Of a DNA stretch of 64,000 nucleotides, positions 55,354 to 63,471 are shown one piece after another (position 1 is the first letter of the stretch; every line of letters begins with the position of its first letter). Origin of the DNA: Ciceribacter thiooxidans. Its GTDB lineage: Bacteria > Pseudomonadota > Alphaproteobacteria > Rhizobiales > Rhizobiaceae. A program made the position numbers and the translations under genes. Below the pieces are notes generated by a model, which made no database searches, was not told where the DNA came from, and was given only the letters and a program-made list of their open reading frames with translations. The stretch spans positions 744,001-808,000 of the forward strand of contig NZ_CP059897.1 of NCBI RefSeq assembly GCF_014126615.1, in the 5' to 3' direction.

Positions 55354-55800
55354 TCAAGCCGCGCCGAGCGGCGGCCCGGTGAAGGTTAGGCCGAAACGTG
55401 CGCCGATCGCGGCGACCTGATCCATGTCTTCGGGGATACGGCAGTTGTGCTTAGCCATCTCGGCGAAGAAACGTTCGAAGCCGCCGGGGGTCATGATGGT
55501 CAGCATTCGGGCAGGTAGATCGCCGATCACCCGGAACGTGTGCTCCGTCCCGCGTGGAACGAAGACGACGCTGCCCGGACCTTCCAGTCGTCTTTGGCCA
55601 TTCATCCAGAATTCGACTTCGCCGGACTGGATGTGAAAGGTCTCGTCCTCGCGATTGTGAATGTGCCGGGGAGGGCCGTAGCCCGGCTGGTCGAGGCTTT
55701 CGAAGATGCCGACGCGCGTCTGCGTCTGCGCCGCCGTCAGGGAGATCCTGTAGGTCGTGCCGAGCCACTCAACGCTGTAGGGTACCGAGCGCGCAACCAT
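55354..55800 (-). CDS. Cupin domain protein
   Basis: 148 residues from ATG 55800 with GGGAGG five bases upstream. The two cupin motifs are present: PRHIHNREDETFHIQSGEVE (His-X-His plus Glu metal ligands) and PRGTEHTFRVIGD (His). It probably binds a metal and acts as a small dioxygenase, isomerase or sensor. It is divergent from a LysR gene, with a palindromic site between them, and shares a strand and short spacers with the oxidase-like and trefoil genes. Confidence 0.85.
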   Translation of the reverse strand: MVARSVPYSVEWLGTTYRISLTAAQTQTRVGIFESLDQPGYGPPRHIHNREDETFHIQSGEVEFWMNGQRRLEGPGSVVFVPRGTEHTFRVIGDLPARMLTIMTPGGFERFFAEMAKHNCRIPEDMDQVAAIGARFGLTFTGPPLGAA

Positions 55801-55858
55801 CGAAGCCTCCCGCCGTCGTGTCATCGTGATCGATGCGGGAAAGCGTGCCAGAACGGAA

Positions 55859-55888
55859 TCTATAATTGAAATCGATAGTTGTTATAGA
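55859..55888. promoter_or_regulatory. Candidate LysR operator between cupin and LysR genes
   Basis: TCTATAA and TTATAGA are perfect 7-bp outer arms (55859-55865, 55882-55888) around a central ATCGAT palindrome (55871-55876), all sharing one centre. The LysR start is 14 bp from one end and the cupin start 59 bp from the other. Confidence 0.6.
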
Positions 55889-55901
55889 ATAAATTCGGCG
55901 G

Positions 55902-56849
55902 ATGAATTTATCGAGCTTCGACCTCAATCTTCTGCGGGTGCTCGATGCCTTGTTGCACGAGCAGTCCACCGTGAAGGCCGGCGAACGCATCGGCCTTTCG
56001 CAGCCGGCCGTCTCCTCTGCGCTCGGCCGGCTTCGCCATGCCCTGAACGATCCACTTTTCGTGCGCGAGGGGCAGCGTCTCGTGCCCACTGAATATGCGA
56101 GACGTCTCGAATTCCCCCTCCGTCACATCCTGGAGGATGTCGAGGCGCTCCTTGCCGGGCCTGAGAGCTTCGACCCGGCGAACGCCGAGCAGAGCTTCAA
56201 GATCTCCGGCTCGGACTTCTTTGCGGAGATGCTGATGCCCTCGCTTGCGAACGCGCTCTCGCGACTGGCGCCGAAGATCCAGGTGCAACTCGTCGACCTG
56301 GTGCCTGACAATTACGTTGGGACGCTCGAAAGGCATGGGATAGACCTCGCCTTCGTGCCGAAGATCGACTTTCCGACCTGGACCGACAATGCGCCGGCCT
56401 TCCGCTCCCGCTTTGTGATGATTGCGCGTTCAGGACATCCGCGGCTGGCGCACGCCGAGGTCCGGGCAGGCGAGATCGTGCCGATCGATCTCTTCTGCGA
56501 TCTCGGCCATGTGGTGTTCTCACCCGAAGGCAAGCTGAAGGCCATGGGTGATGCCGCACTTGCCCGGATCGGCCGGGAACGGCGTGTCGTGATGACCATG
56601 CCGGTCTTCGGAGGCGTCACTAATGCGGTCGCGGGAAGCGACCTCGTCGCGCTCTTGCCGGAACAACTCGCGCGCAAGGTGGCGCCCCGTTTGGGCCTTG
56701 CCATCTACACGCCACCCATGCCGATCAATCCGGTTCAGATCTGCATGATCTGGCACAGGCGCAACACCAATCACCCGACCCACCGATGGCTGCGGGACTT
56801 GGTTCTGGAGCTTCTCGCACCCCTGAACGACGATGAAGAACGGGCGTAG
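55902..56849 (+). CDS. LysR family transcriptional regulator (NodD-like subgroup)
   Basis: 315 residues. N-terminal MNLSSFDLNLLRVLDALLHE, QPAVSSALGRLRHALNDPLF and FVREGQRLVPTEYA are the typical start of the NodD/NahR subgroup of LysR regulators, which usually respond to aromatic or phenolic effectors (family knowledge). The C-terminal half is a periplasmic-binding-protein-like sensor. It probably activates the divergent cupin gene through the palindrome at 55859-55888. No nod genes are nearby, so it is not a NodD. Confidence 0.9.
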   Translation: MNLSSFDLNLLRVLDALLHEQSTVKAGERIGLSQPAVSSALGRLRHALNDPLFVREGQRLVPTEYARRLEFPLRHILEDVEALLAGPESFDPANAEQSFKISGSDFFAEMLMPSLANALSRLAPKIQVQLVDLVPDNYVGTLERHGIDLAFVPKIDFPTWTDNAPAFRSRFVMIARSGHPRLAHAEVRAGEIVPIDLFCDLGHVVFSPEGKLKAMGDAALARIGRERRVVMTMPVFGGVTNAVAGSDLVALLPEQLARKVAPRLGLAIYTPPMPINPVQICMIWHRRNTNHPTHRWLRDLVLELLAPLNDDEERA

Positions 56850-56984
56850 TTCGACGTTCGAGGAACGCGACTGTCTGTTCGCTCTTTCACTTCTGTGAAC
56901 AGTCATCGCAGCGGAACCGGCGGTTTGGGCATGTCCTCATGCCTATACCTGACATGCGCGGTCGCCCGGATAGGTCGAAAATAA

Positions 56985-57021
56985 CCTTGCAATTCTGGAA
57001 TTAAATTCCATAAATGCAAGG
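56985..57021. promoter_or_regulatory. Compound 37-bp inverted repeat abutting the DUF4143 ATPase start
   Basis: Outer arms CCTTGCA (56985-56991) and TGCAAGG (57015-57021) and inner arms TGGAATT (56996-57002) and AATTCCA (57004-57010) share one centre at A57003, separated by 4-bp unpaired spacers. The last base touches the ATG at 57022. It could be an operator for the ATPase's own regulation or an mRNA hairpin that hides the ribosome site; AAGG of the right arm is the only SD-like element. Confidence 0.7.
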
Positions 57022-58191
57022 ATGATTCCCAGGAGAAAAGCCGCCCAGCTCGTCGAGCTACTGAACACCAACCCCGCCGTAGCACTTCTCGGCCCAAGGC
57101 AGGTTGGAAAAACAACGCTCGCCCTTGAGGTTGGCGAAAGCCGGTCCGCGCTCTATCTCGACCTCGAATCCGAGGCCGACCGGGCAAAGCTTGCAGAACC
57201 CGAGCTTTATCTTTCGAATTTCGAGAACCAGCTCGTCATCCTGGACGAAGTTCACCGGGTCCCTGGTCTGTTCCAGAGCCTGCGAGGATTGATCGACCGT
57301 GGCCGTCGCAAAGGCATTCGTACCGGCCGCTTCCTTCTGCTCGGATCGGCATCCATTGATCTGATGAAACAATCTGGAGAAACTCTGGCAGGTCGCATAG
57401 CGTATCTTGAACTCGCGCCGATTGATGCACTTGAGGTATCCGAAGGTGATCTCCAAAATCTATGGCTCCGGGGAGGCTTTCCGGACAGCTTCCTTGCCGC
57501 GAGCGATCGGATCAGTCAGCGCTGGCGCCAGGATTTCATTCGGACGTACCTCGAGCGGGATATCCCCATGCTGGGTCCTCGAATTGCGGCCGAGACATTG
57601 CGACGTTTCTGGACCATGCTGGCTCACCATCAATCTGGTCTTTTGAATGCGGCTGAATTCGCTCGATCTCTCGGCGTCGACAGCAAAACGGTTTCTTCTT
57701 ACCTAGATCTGATGGTCGACCTGCTTCTGGTCCGCCGACTTGAGCCCTGGCACAACAACGTCGGCAAGCGACTCGTCAAATCCCCTCGCATCTATGTTCG
57801 AGACTCCGGCCTTCTTCACGCTCTACTTGGATTGGAAACCCTGGATGACCTCCTTGGTCATCCAGTAAGCGGAGCGAGTTGGGAAGGCTTTGTAATCGAA
57901 ACTCTGATTTCTGCTATGCCCGAGGGTTCTCTGCCCCACTTCTATCGCAGTTCTGCCGGCGCCGAAATCGACCTGGTTCTGACACTGCCTCGTCAACGGC
58001 AGTGGGCGATCGAGATCAAGAGAAGCCTCAGTCCAAATGTTGAACGCGGCTTCCATCATGCGTGCGAAGACATTCGTCCCGAGCGACGGATCGTTGTCTA
58101 TCCCGGTTGTGATGCTTACCCGCTCAACATTCAGACCGAGGTTCTTCCGTTACGTCGACTGGCAACCGAACTTGCCGAACTCGGGCAATGA
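57022..58191 (+). CDS. AAA+ ATPase with DUF4143 domain
   Basis: 389 residues. Walker A GPRQVGKTT at residues 24-32, Walker B QLVILDEVH, sensor area FLLLGSAS. The central part includes RGGFPDSFLA and the winged-helix-like LNAAEFARSLGVDSKTVSSY. The C-terminal DUF4143 part has GAEIDLVLTL and WAIEIKRS, the Asp and Glu-x-Lys of a PD-(D/E)XK nuclease-like fold. Function of this widespread, often horizontally moved family is unknown. It stands alone, and its start codon directly follows a 37-bp palindrome. Confidence 0.88.
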   Translation: MIPRRKAAQLVELLNTNPAVALLGPRQVGKTTLALEVGESRSALYLDLESEADRAKLAEPELYLSNFENQLVILDEVHRVPGLFQSLRGLIDRGRRKGIRTGRFLLLGSASIDLMKQSGETLAGRIAYLELAPIDALEVSEGDLQNLWLRGGFPDSFLAASDRISQRWRQDFIRTYLERDIPMLGPRIAAETLRRFWTMLAHHQSGLLNAAEFARSLGVDSKTVSSYLDLMVDLLLVRRLEPWHNNVGKRLVKSPRIYVRDSGLLHALLGLETLDDLLGHPVSGASWEGFVIETLISAMPEGSLPHFYRSSAGAEIDLVLTLPRQRQWAIEIKRSLSPNVERGFHHACEDIRPERRIVVYPGCDAYPLNIQTEVLPLRRLATELAELGQ

Positions 58192-58316
58192 AGTGATGTC
58201 GAGTGGGCGGGTGCCTTCGACGTTCGTCGTGCAAACTGTCCGGTGGCGTAATTGTCCCGGGTCCGGTCGTATGCACAACGATATTCGAGCATCGCTCCGG
58301 CAAAGGGTCGATTTCC

Positions 58317-58850
58317 TCACCCCGCCTCGCGCTTCCCCTCCGCCCGTTCCAGGAGAGCGAGCAGTCCCTCGAGGAGACGGGTTGGCGATGGCGGGCAGCC
58401 GGGGATATGAAGATCGACCGGAACGACCTCCGACACGCCGCCCGTGACTGCGTAGCTCCCGGCAAAGCAACCGCCGTCGCGGGCGCAATCGCCAACTGCC
58501 ACCACCCATTTCGGGGCGGGCATTGCGGCAAAGGTCCGTTCGAGCGCCTCGCGCATGTTCTTTGTCACGGGACCGGTGACCAATAGCACGTCGGCGTGGC
58601 GCGGCGAGGCGACGAAGTGGATGCCGAAACGCTCGACATCGTAGAAGGCGTTGTTGAGCGCGTGGATTTCGAGTTCGCAGCCGTTGCAGGAACCGGCATC
58701 GACCACACGGATCGAGAGGCTGCGACCGAGCCTGCGTCGCGCGCGCTCATCGACGGCGCGGCCAAGCTCGTCGACTGCCCCTTGCGAAGGTGCTGGCGCC
58801 TTCTCCGTAAGGGGCTTCCGCACGAGGCTTTCGAAGAGGAGTTTGCGCAT
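58317..58850 (-). CDS. Hydrogenase-4-like/complex I small subunit (HyfI/NuoB-like)
   Basis: 177 residues. Cys55 and Cys58 in SCNGCELEI, Cys122 in GDCARDGG and Cys152 in IPGCPPSP are the ligands of the N2-type [4Fe-4S] cluster. The protein is shorter than a true hydrogenase small subunit and resembles NuoB/HyfI, which passes electrons next to the large subunit. It is the last gene of the six-gene minus-strand cluster, 15 bp after the large-subunit gene. Confidence 0.88.
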   Translation of the reverse strand: MRKLLFESLVRKPLTEKAPAPSQGAVDELGRAVDERARRRLGRSLSIRVVDAGSCNGCELEIHALNNAFYDVERFGIHFVASPRHADVLLVTGPVTKNMREALERTFAAMPAPKWVVAVGDCARDGGCFAGSYAVTGGVSEVVPVDLHIPGCPPSPTRLLEGLLALLERAEGKREAG

Positions 58851-58865
58851 GGCTTCCGTCCCTCC

Positions 58866-60377
58866 CTAAAGATCCTGGCCCGAATAGGAGCAGTTGAACG
58901 ACTTGTTGCAGAGCGGGAAGTCGGCGACGATGTTGCCTTCGATTGCGACCTCCACCAATGGCCATTGAAACCAGGAGGGGTCGCGCAGATGGCACCGCTC
59001 GACGGTGCCGTCCGCCGAAAGCCGCAGCCAGACGAGAATGTCCCCGCGAAAACCCTCGACGAGAGCTGCGCCCTCGCACGTCCTGCCGAGGTCGGGCACC
59101 GGAACGGCCATCGGTCCGTCGGGCAGAAGGTCGAGCAACTGGTCGACCATCGAAAGGCTCTGCTCCACTTCACGAATGCGCACCCACACACGGGCATTGA
59201 CGTCGCCCTCGGCAAAGACCGGCACGTCGAAGATCAAACGGTCATAAGGTGCATACCGCAGGACATGGCGCGCATCGAAGCCGCGGCCCGAAGCGCGGCC
59301 GGCATAGCCGCCGGTGCCGTATTGCTGTGCCAGTTGCGGTTTCAGGACACCTGTCGTCACAGTTCGGTCCTGGAGCGAGGTCGTGTTCTCATAGAGTTCG
59401 ATCAGGGGCGGAAAGCGCCGGCGGATGTCGGCCACGACCTGCCGGATCGCGGCGATACCGCTACCTTCGAGATCGACGGTCACGCCGCCCGGTGCGATCC
59501 GGTCTCGCATCAGTCGATGGCCAAAGGCGGTGTCCGCAGCACGCAGCACCTTCTCGCGCAGTACGCCGCAATGGGCGAGCATGAGGGGAAAGGCCGCGTC
59601 GTTACAGATCGCCCCGATGTCGCCGAGGTGGTTTGCCAGCCGCTCGAGTTCGGCCATGAGCGCGCGCAGCCAGACGGCGCGCGGCGGGGCCTCGAAGGCG
59701 ATCGCCGCCTCGACGGCGCGTGCAAAGGCAAGACCGTAGGCGACCGTACTGTCGCCGGACGTCCGCCCTGCAAGCTGCGCTGCGCGGCTGATCCCGGCGC
59801 CCGCCATCAGCCCCTCGATGCCCTTGTGGACATAACCGAGCCGCGCTTCCAGCCGGACGATCGTCTCGCCGTTTACGGAGAACCGGAAGTGCCCCGGTTC
59901 GATGATCCCGGCGTGGACGGGGCCGACGGGGATCTGGTGCAGGCCTTCGCCTTCCGCGGACAGGAAAGCGTAGGTGCGACCCGTGTCGTCCGCAGGCTCC
60001 GCTGCGCCGAGGGGGGCGCGGATGCCCCAGCGTCCGTGGTCGAGCCACGGCCGCGGGTCGGGTAACCCGACCGGCTCCAGCCCGAAGAGATCGCGGATCG
60101 CGCGTTCGAGACGCATTGCCGGCGGATGGTGGCGCGCGACGGATGGATAGCTCCCGCTCAGACCTTCAAGGCTCACCACCCCGATTGTCCCGGGCTCTTC
60201 GAAAAGCGCCATGTGTACCGCGTTCGGCTCGCCCCAAAGGCCGAGGAGCGTCCAGCGCCCCGCGGCGAGCACCTCGGCCGCAGCGATCCAATCCGCCTCG
60301 TCGACGACGGCACGCGCAAAGGGGCGGTGCTGCTCGACCAGTCGGCTCTCGAGGAGGAATTCGGCAAGTGTCGTCAC
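58866..60377 (-). CDS. Hydrogenase-4-like large subunit without nickel-binding motifs (HyfG/NuoCD-like)
   Basis: 503 residues: an N-terminal NuoC-like part of about 150 residues, then a NuoD/hydrogenase large-subunit part with GYVHKGIEGLMAG. Real [NiFe] enzymes carry CxxC pairs (as in RVCGICG and DPCxxC) to hold nickel. Here the first site reads GRTSGDSTVAYG (around 204-215) and the C terminus PLCNKSFNCSYSGQDL with Cys490 and Cys496 in the wrong spacing. The active site therefore cannot be a nickel-iron centre. It resembles the energy-converting-hydrogenase-related (Ehr) proteins described in other bacteria. Confidence 0.85.
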   Translation of the reverse strand: MTTLAEFLLESRLVEQHRPFARAVVDEADWIAAAEVLAAGRWTLLGLWGEPNAVHMALFEEPGTIGVVSLEGLSGSYPSVARHHPPAMRLERAIRDLFGLEPVGLPDPRPWLDHGRWGIRAPLGAAEPADDTGRTYAFLSAEGEGLHQIPVGPVHAGIIEPGHFRFSVNGETIVRLEARLGYVHKGIEGLMAGAGISRAAQLAGRTSGDSTVAYGLAFARAVEAAIAFEAPPRAVWLRALMAELERLANHLGDIGAICNDAAFPLMLAHCGVLREKVLRAADTAFGHRLMRDRIAPGGVTVDLEGSGIAAIRQVVADIRRRFPPLIELYENTTSLQDRTVTTGVLKPQLAQQYGTGGYAGRASGRGFDARHVLRYAPYDRLIFDVPVFAEGDVNARVWVRIREVEQSLSMVDQLLDLLPDGPMAVPVPDLGRTCEGAALVEGFRGDILVWLRLSADGTVERCHLRDPSWFQWPLVEVAIEGNIVADFPLCNKSFNCSYSGQDL

Positions 60378-60389
60378 GATCTCCTCCCG

Positions 60390-61853
60390 TCAGCGAAGCA
60401 GGTTGGCGATGTGCTGGAACCAGGCGACCAGCGGCGGTGGCAGGTAGATCCCCGCGATCAGCACGAGCGCGAGATGGGCATACATTGGCAGGTATGAGGC
60501 TTGCGCCGGTGCCGTGCTCCCGCGCGGACGGCCAAACGCTGCCCCTGTCAGCCGCAGGAGAAGCGCCCCGAAGGCGACAAGCAGCCCGAACACCAGCAGG
60601 ACACCGAGCACGGGCTGCTTGGAGAAGGCCGAACTCACGATCAGGAACTCGCTCATGAAGATGCCGCCGGGCGGCAGGCCGGCGATTGCCACGACCCCTG
60701 CGACGAGCCCCCAGCCGAGGCCCGGATGGGTCTCGGTCAGCCCCCGGATCGCCGAAAGCCGCTGCGTTCCCTTGATCTGGGCTACGTGGCCGACGGCAAA
60801 GAATATCGCCGACTTCGTCAGCGAATGCATCACCATGTGCAGGAGACCGGCGAAGTTCGCAAGTGGCCCGCCAAGTCCGAAGGCAAAGACGATGATGCCC
60901 ATATGCTCGATCGAGGAATAGGCGAACATGCGCTTGATGTCGCGGCGCCGGTAAAGCATGAAGCCGGCGAAGATCAGTGAGGCGAGCCCCATCGTCATCA
61001 TCAGTGGTCCGGGTGCGAGCGCATCCGGACTTGCAGACAGCAGCATCTTGAAGCGCAGCACGGCGTAGAGCGCAACGTTCAGCAACAGGCCGGACAGTAC
61101 AGCCGAAATCGGCGTCGGCCCCTCCGCATGGGCATCCGGCAGCCAGGCGTGCAGGGGTGCAAGCCCCACCTTTGTGCCGTAGCCGAGGAACAGGAAGACG
61201 AAGGCGATATTGAGAAGCGCGGCGTCGAAGGAGGCCGCATGCTGGATCAGGATCGTCCAGACCATGGCGTCATAGCCTTCGCCCACCACCGGCTGGGCAG
61301 CCAGATAGACGAGAATCGTCCCGAACAGGGCAAACGCGATGCCGACGCTGCCGAGAATAAAGTACTTCCACGCCGCCTCGAGCGCTTCGTGGGTCCTGTA
61401 GATGCCGACCATAAGCACTGTGGTCAGCGTCGCAAGTTCGACCGCCACCCACATCAGCCCGATATTGTTCGAGACGAAGGCGAGGTTCATCCCGAACATC
61501 ATGACCTGGTACATCGCGTGGTAGAAGCGGAGGTTCGCCGGTGTCAGCCGGCCGATCTCCAGTTCATGGGCAATGTAGCTGGCGCTGAACACGCTGGTTG
61601 TGAAGCCGACGAAGGTGTTGAGGACAATGAAGACGATGTTGAGGTCATCGACCAGGAGATACTGCCCGGCCTCCGGTCGCGGCGTGACGAAGAGCGAAAG
61701 GGCCGAAAGAAGGGTGAGCAGGCTCGCGACCACGTTGAGCCGGGCGGTGAGGCGATAGCCGGGCAGAACCGCGAGCACTACGGCCGCCACGATCGGAATG
61801 ACGAGGACCGCGCGTTCTGCGTCGAAGGCGAGGAGGGGTGAGAACGCGTTCAT
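60390..61853 (-). CDS. Proton-translocating membrane subunit (HyfF/NuoL-M-N-like)
   Basis: 487 residues with about fourteen membrane segments. LGYGTKVGLAPLHAWLPDAH (trans-helix Lys region) and the RRDIKRMFAYSSIEHMGI stretch are the conserved antiporter-type motifs shared by NuoL/M/N, Mrp and HyfF. It should be a cation pump or channel of the complex. It overlaps the hyfE-like gene by 4 bp. Confidence 0.9.
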   Translation of the reverse strand: MNAFSPLLAFDAERAVLVIPIVAAVVLAVLPGYRLTARLNVVASLLTLLSALSLFVTPRPEAGQYLLVDDLNIVFIVLNTFVGFTTSVFSASYIAHELEIGRLTPANLRFYHAMYQVMMFGMNLAFVSNNIGLMWVAVELATLTTVLMVGIYRTHEALEAAWKYFILGSVGIAFALFGTILVYLAAQPVVGEGYDAMVWTILIQHAASFDAALLNIAFVFLFLGYGTKVGLAPLHAWLPDAHAEGPTPISAVLSGLLLNVALYAVLRFKMLLSASPDALAPGPLMMTMGLASLIFAGFMLYRRRDIKRMFAYSSIEHMGIIVFAFGLGGPLANFAGLLHMVMHSLTKSAIFFAVGHVAQIKGTQRLSAIRGLTETHPGLGWGLVAGVVAIAGLPPGGIFMSEFLIVSSAFSKQPVLGVLLVFGLLVAFGALLLRLTGAAFGRPRGSTAPAQASYLPMYAHLALVLIAGIYLPPPLVAWFQHIANLLR

Positions 61854-62518
61854 TTGCGCATCCTCCCCTTGAAGTCATCAAGGGCCGCGACATCGACCGT
61901 GTCGAAACGCTCACGGATGCGGAAGAGGAAGACGCCGATGACGATGAAGGCAACCAGGATCGAGAACGCGACGCTGATCTCGACGACGAGCGGCATGCCC
62001 TTGGCGCCGGTCGCGGCCAGAACGAGGCTGTTTTCGAGCGACATGAAGCCGACGACCTGGCTCACCGCATTCCGCCGCGTTACCATCACCAGCAGGCTGA
62101 TCAGCAGTACCGACAGCGCAAAGGCGAGATCTTCGCGCACAAGCGGATTGGCCCCGGGGGTGACCCTGAGCATGACGACCATGGCAAGCGCCACGAGCCC
62201 GATGCCGGCAAGCATCGTCGGCCCGATGCCGACCACGGTCTCGATCTCGCGATGAATGCCGAGCTGGCGGATCATCCGGTGCAGCACGACCGGGATGACG
62301 ATCGCCTTGAACACGAGCGCGATTGCCGCCGTCACATAAAGGTGCGGCGCATCCTGAATGTAGGCCTGCCAGGCGACCGAGAGGGTCAGCACCAGCGAAT
62401 GCAGAGCAAAGACGTTGAGGAGGGCATAGAGCCGGTCCTGATAGAGCATCATCATGCTGACGACGACGAGGCCGCCGGCCAGAAGATGTGCGATGTCGAA
62501 GACGAGACCGTGCATCAA
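61850..62518 (-). CDS. Hydrogenase-4-like membrane subunit (HyfE-like)
   Basis: 222 residues with about six membrane segments. Similar to HyfE, which combines a NuoK-like stretch (FMSLENSLVLAATGAKGMPL) with extra helices. Overlaps both neighbours by 4 bp (ATGA), so it is translated in step with them. Confidence 0.85.
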   Translation of the reverse strand: MMHGLVFDIAHLLAGGLVVVSMMMLYQDRLYALLNVFALHSLVLTLSVAWQAYIQDAPHLYVTAAIALVFKAIVIPVVLHRMIRQLGIHREIETVVGIGPTMLAGIGLVALAMVVMLRVTPGANPLVREDLAFALSVLLISLLVMVTRRNAVSQVVGFMSLENSLVLAATGAKGMPLVVEISVAFSILVAFIVIGVFLFRIRERFDTVDVAALDDFKGRMRK

Positions 62519-63471
62519 AGGCTCCTCGAGACGAAGCGCAGAAGGGTTGCGAGCAGCCCGAGCATCAGGGCCGCGCCGAGGAAATCCGGAACGCGGAAAA
62601 CCCGCATCTTGGCGGTCGCGGTCTCGAAGACGGCAAGCAGGATGGCGGCGACGGCAAGCTTGACGGGGTAGGCGAGTGCCGCGACCACGTAGGTTGCTGG
62701 CGCGTCGCCGGGGCCGGCAAGCTGGAACGGCACGAAGATGCAGGCGATCAGCGAAACGTAGAGCAAAAGTTTCAGCGAGGCGGCAAGTTCGATCATTGCC
62801 AGATGCCGCCCGGAATATTCGAGCACCATCGCCTCATGCACCATGGTGAGCTCGAGGTGGGTCGCCGGGTTGTCGACCGGAATACGCGCGTTCTCCGCTA
62901 TCGCCACCATGACGATCGCGACGAGTGCGATGCCGAGTGAGACGCGCAGGCCGACCTCCGGTGAATTGACGAAGGCGGCGATGCTCGAAAGCTGCGTCGA
63001 GCCGGCGACGAGCGCCAGTGAAAAGATGATGAGCAGCATGGCCGGCTCGGCAAGTGTCGCGATCATCATCTCACGGCTCGAGCCGATCCCGCCGAAGCTT
63101 GTGCCGACATCCATTCCGGCAAGCGCGAGAAAGAAGCGGGCGCTGCCGAGAAGCGCGACGATGGCGATCAGGTCCGCCGTCCAGCTGAAGATGAGCCCCG
63201 TCGCAAACGTCGGCACGATCGCGGCCGCCACCCAGGTCGCGGCGAAGATCAGATAGGGCGCGACCCGGAAGAGCCAGGAGGCACTCTCCGCCACGATCGC
63301 CTCCTTGCGGAAGAGCCGCACGAGGTCACGGTAGGGCTGGAAGATCGAAGGCCCCCGGCGGCGCAACAGCCGCGCCTTCACCTTGCGTACGAAACCGGTC
63401 AGCAGCGGCGCCAGCGATATGACCAGGGCCATCTGCAGGGCCTGGACGAGGAAGGCGAAGATCACGTCCAT
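62515..63471 (-). CDS. Hydrogenase-4-like/complex I subunit 1 (HyfC/NuoH-like)
   Basis: 318 residues from ATG 63471; an open frame upstream is antisense to nothing useful and lacks homology. About eight membrane segments. RRRGPSIFQPYRDLVRLFRK and IAENARIPVDNPATHLELTM are the NuoH/HyfC signatures, which include the conserved charged residues at the quinone/iron-sulfur interface. It anchors the soluble HyfG/HyfI module in the membrane. Its start overlaps the end of the hyfB-like gene by 10 bp. Confidence 0.9.
   Translation of the reverse strand: MDVIFAFLVQALQMALVISLAPLLTGFVRKVKARLLRRRGPSIFQPYRDLVRLFRKEAIVAESASWLFRVAPYLIFAATWVAAAIVPTFATGLIFSWTADLIAIVALLGSARFFLALAGMDVGTSFGGIGSSREMMIATLAEPAMLLIIFSLALVAGSTQLSSIAAFVNSPEVGLRVSLGIALVAIVMVAIAENARIPVDNPATHLELTMVHEAMVLEYSGRHLAMIELAASLKLLLYVSLIACIFVPFQLAGPGDAPATYVVAALAYPVKLAVAAILLAVFETATAKMRVFRVPDFLGAALMLGLLATLLRFVSRSL

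Noticed and set aside
55902..56849. NodD (nodulation regulator) reading of the LysR protein
   Set aside because: The N-terminal resemblance is shared by the whole NodD/NahR subgroup, and no nod genes or long nod-box are present.
58596..60065. Open frame of 489 codons on the plus strand
   Set aside because: It is antisense to the HyfG/HyfI-like genes, which carry clear motifs.
58866..60377. [NiFe] hydrogenase large subunit reading
   Set aside because: Neither CxxC nickel site is present.
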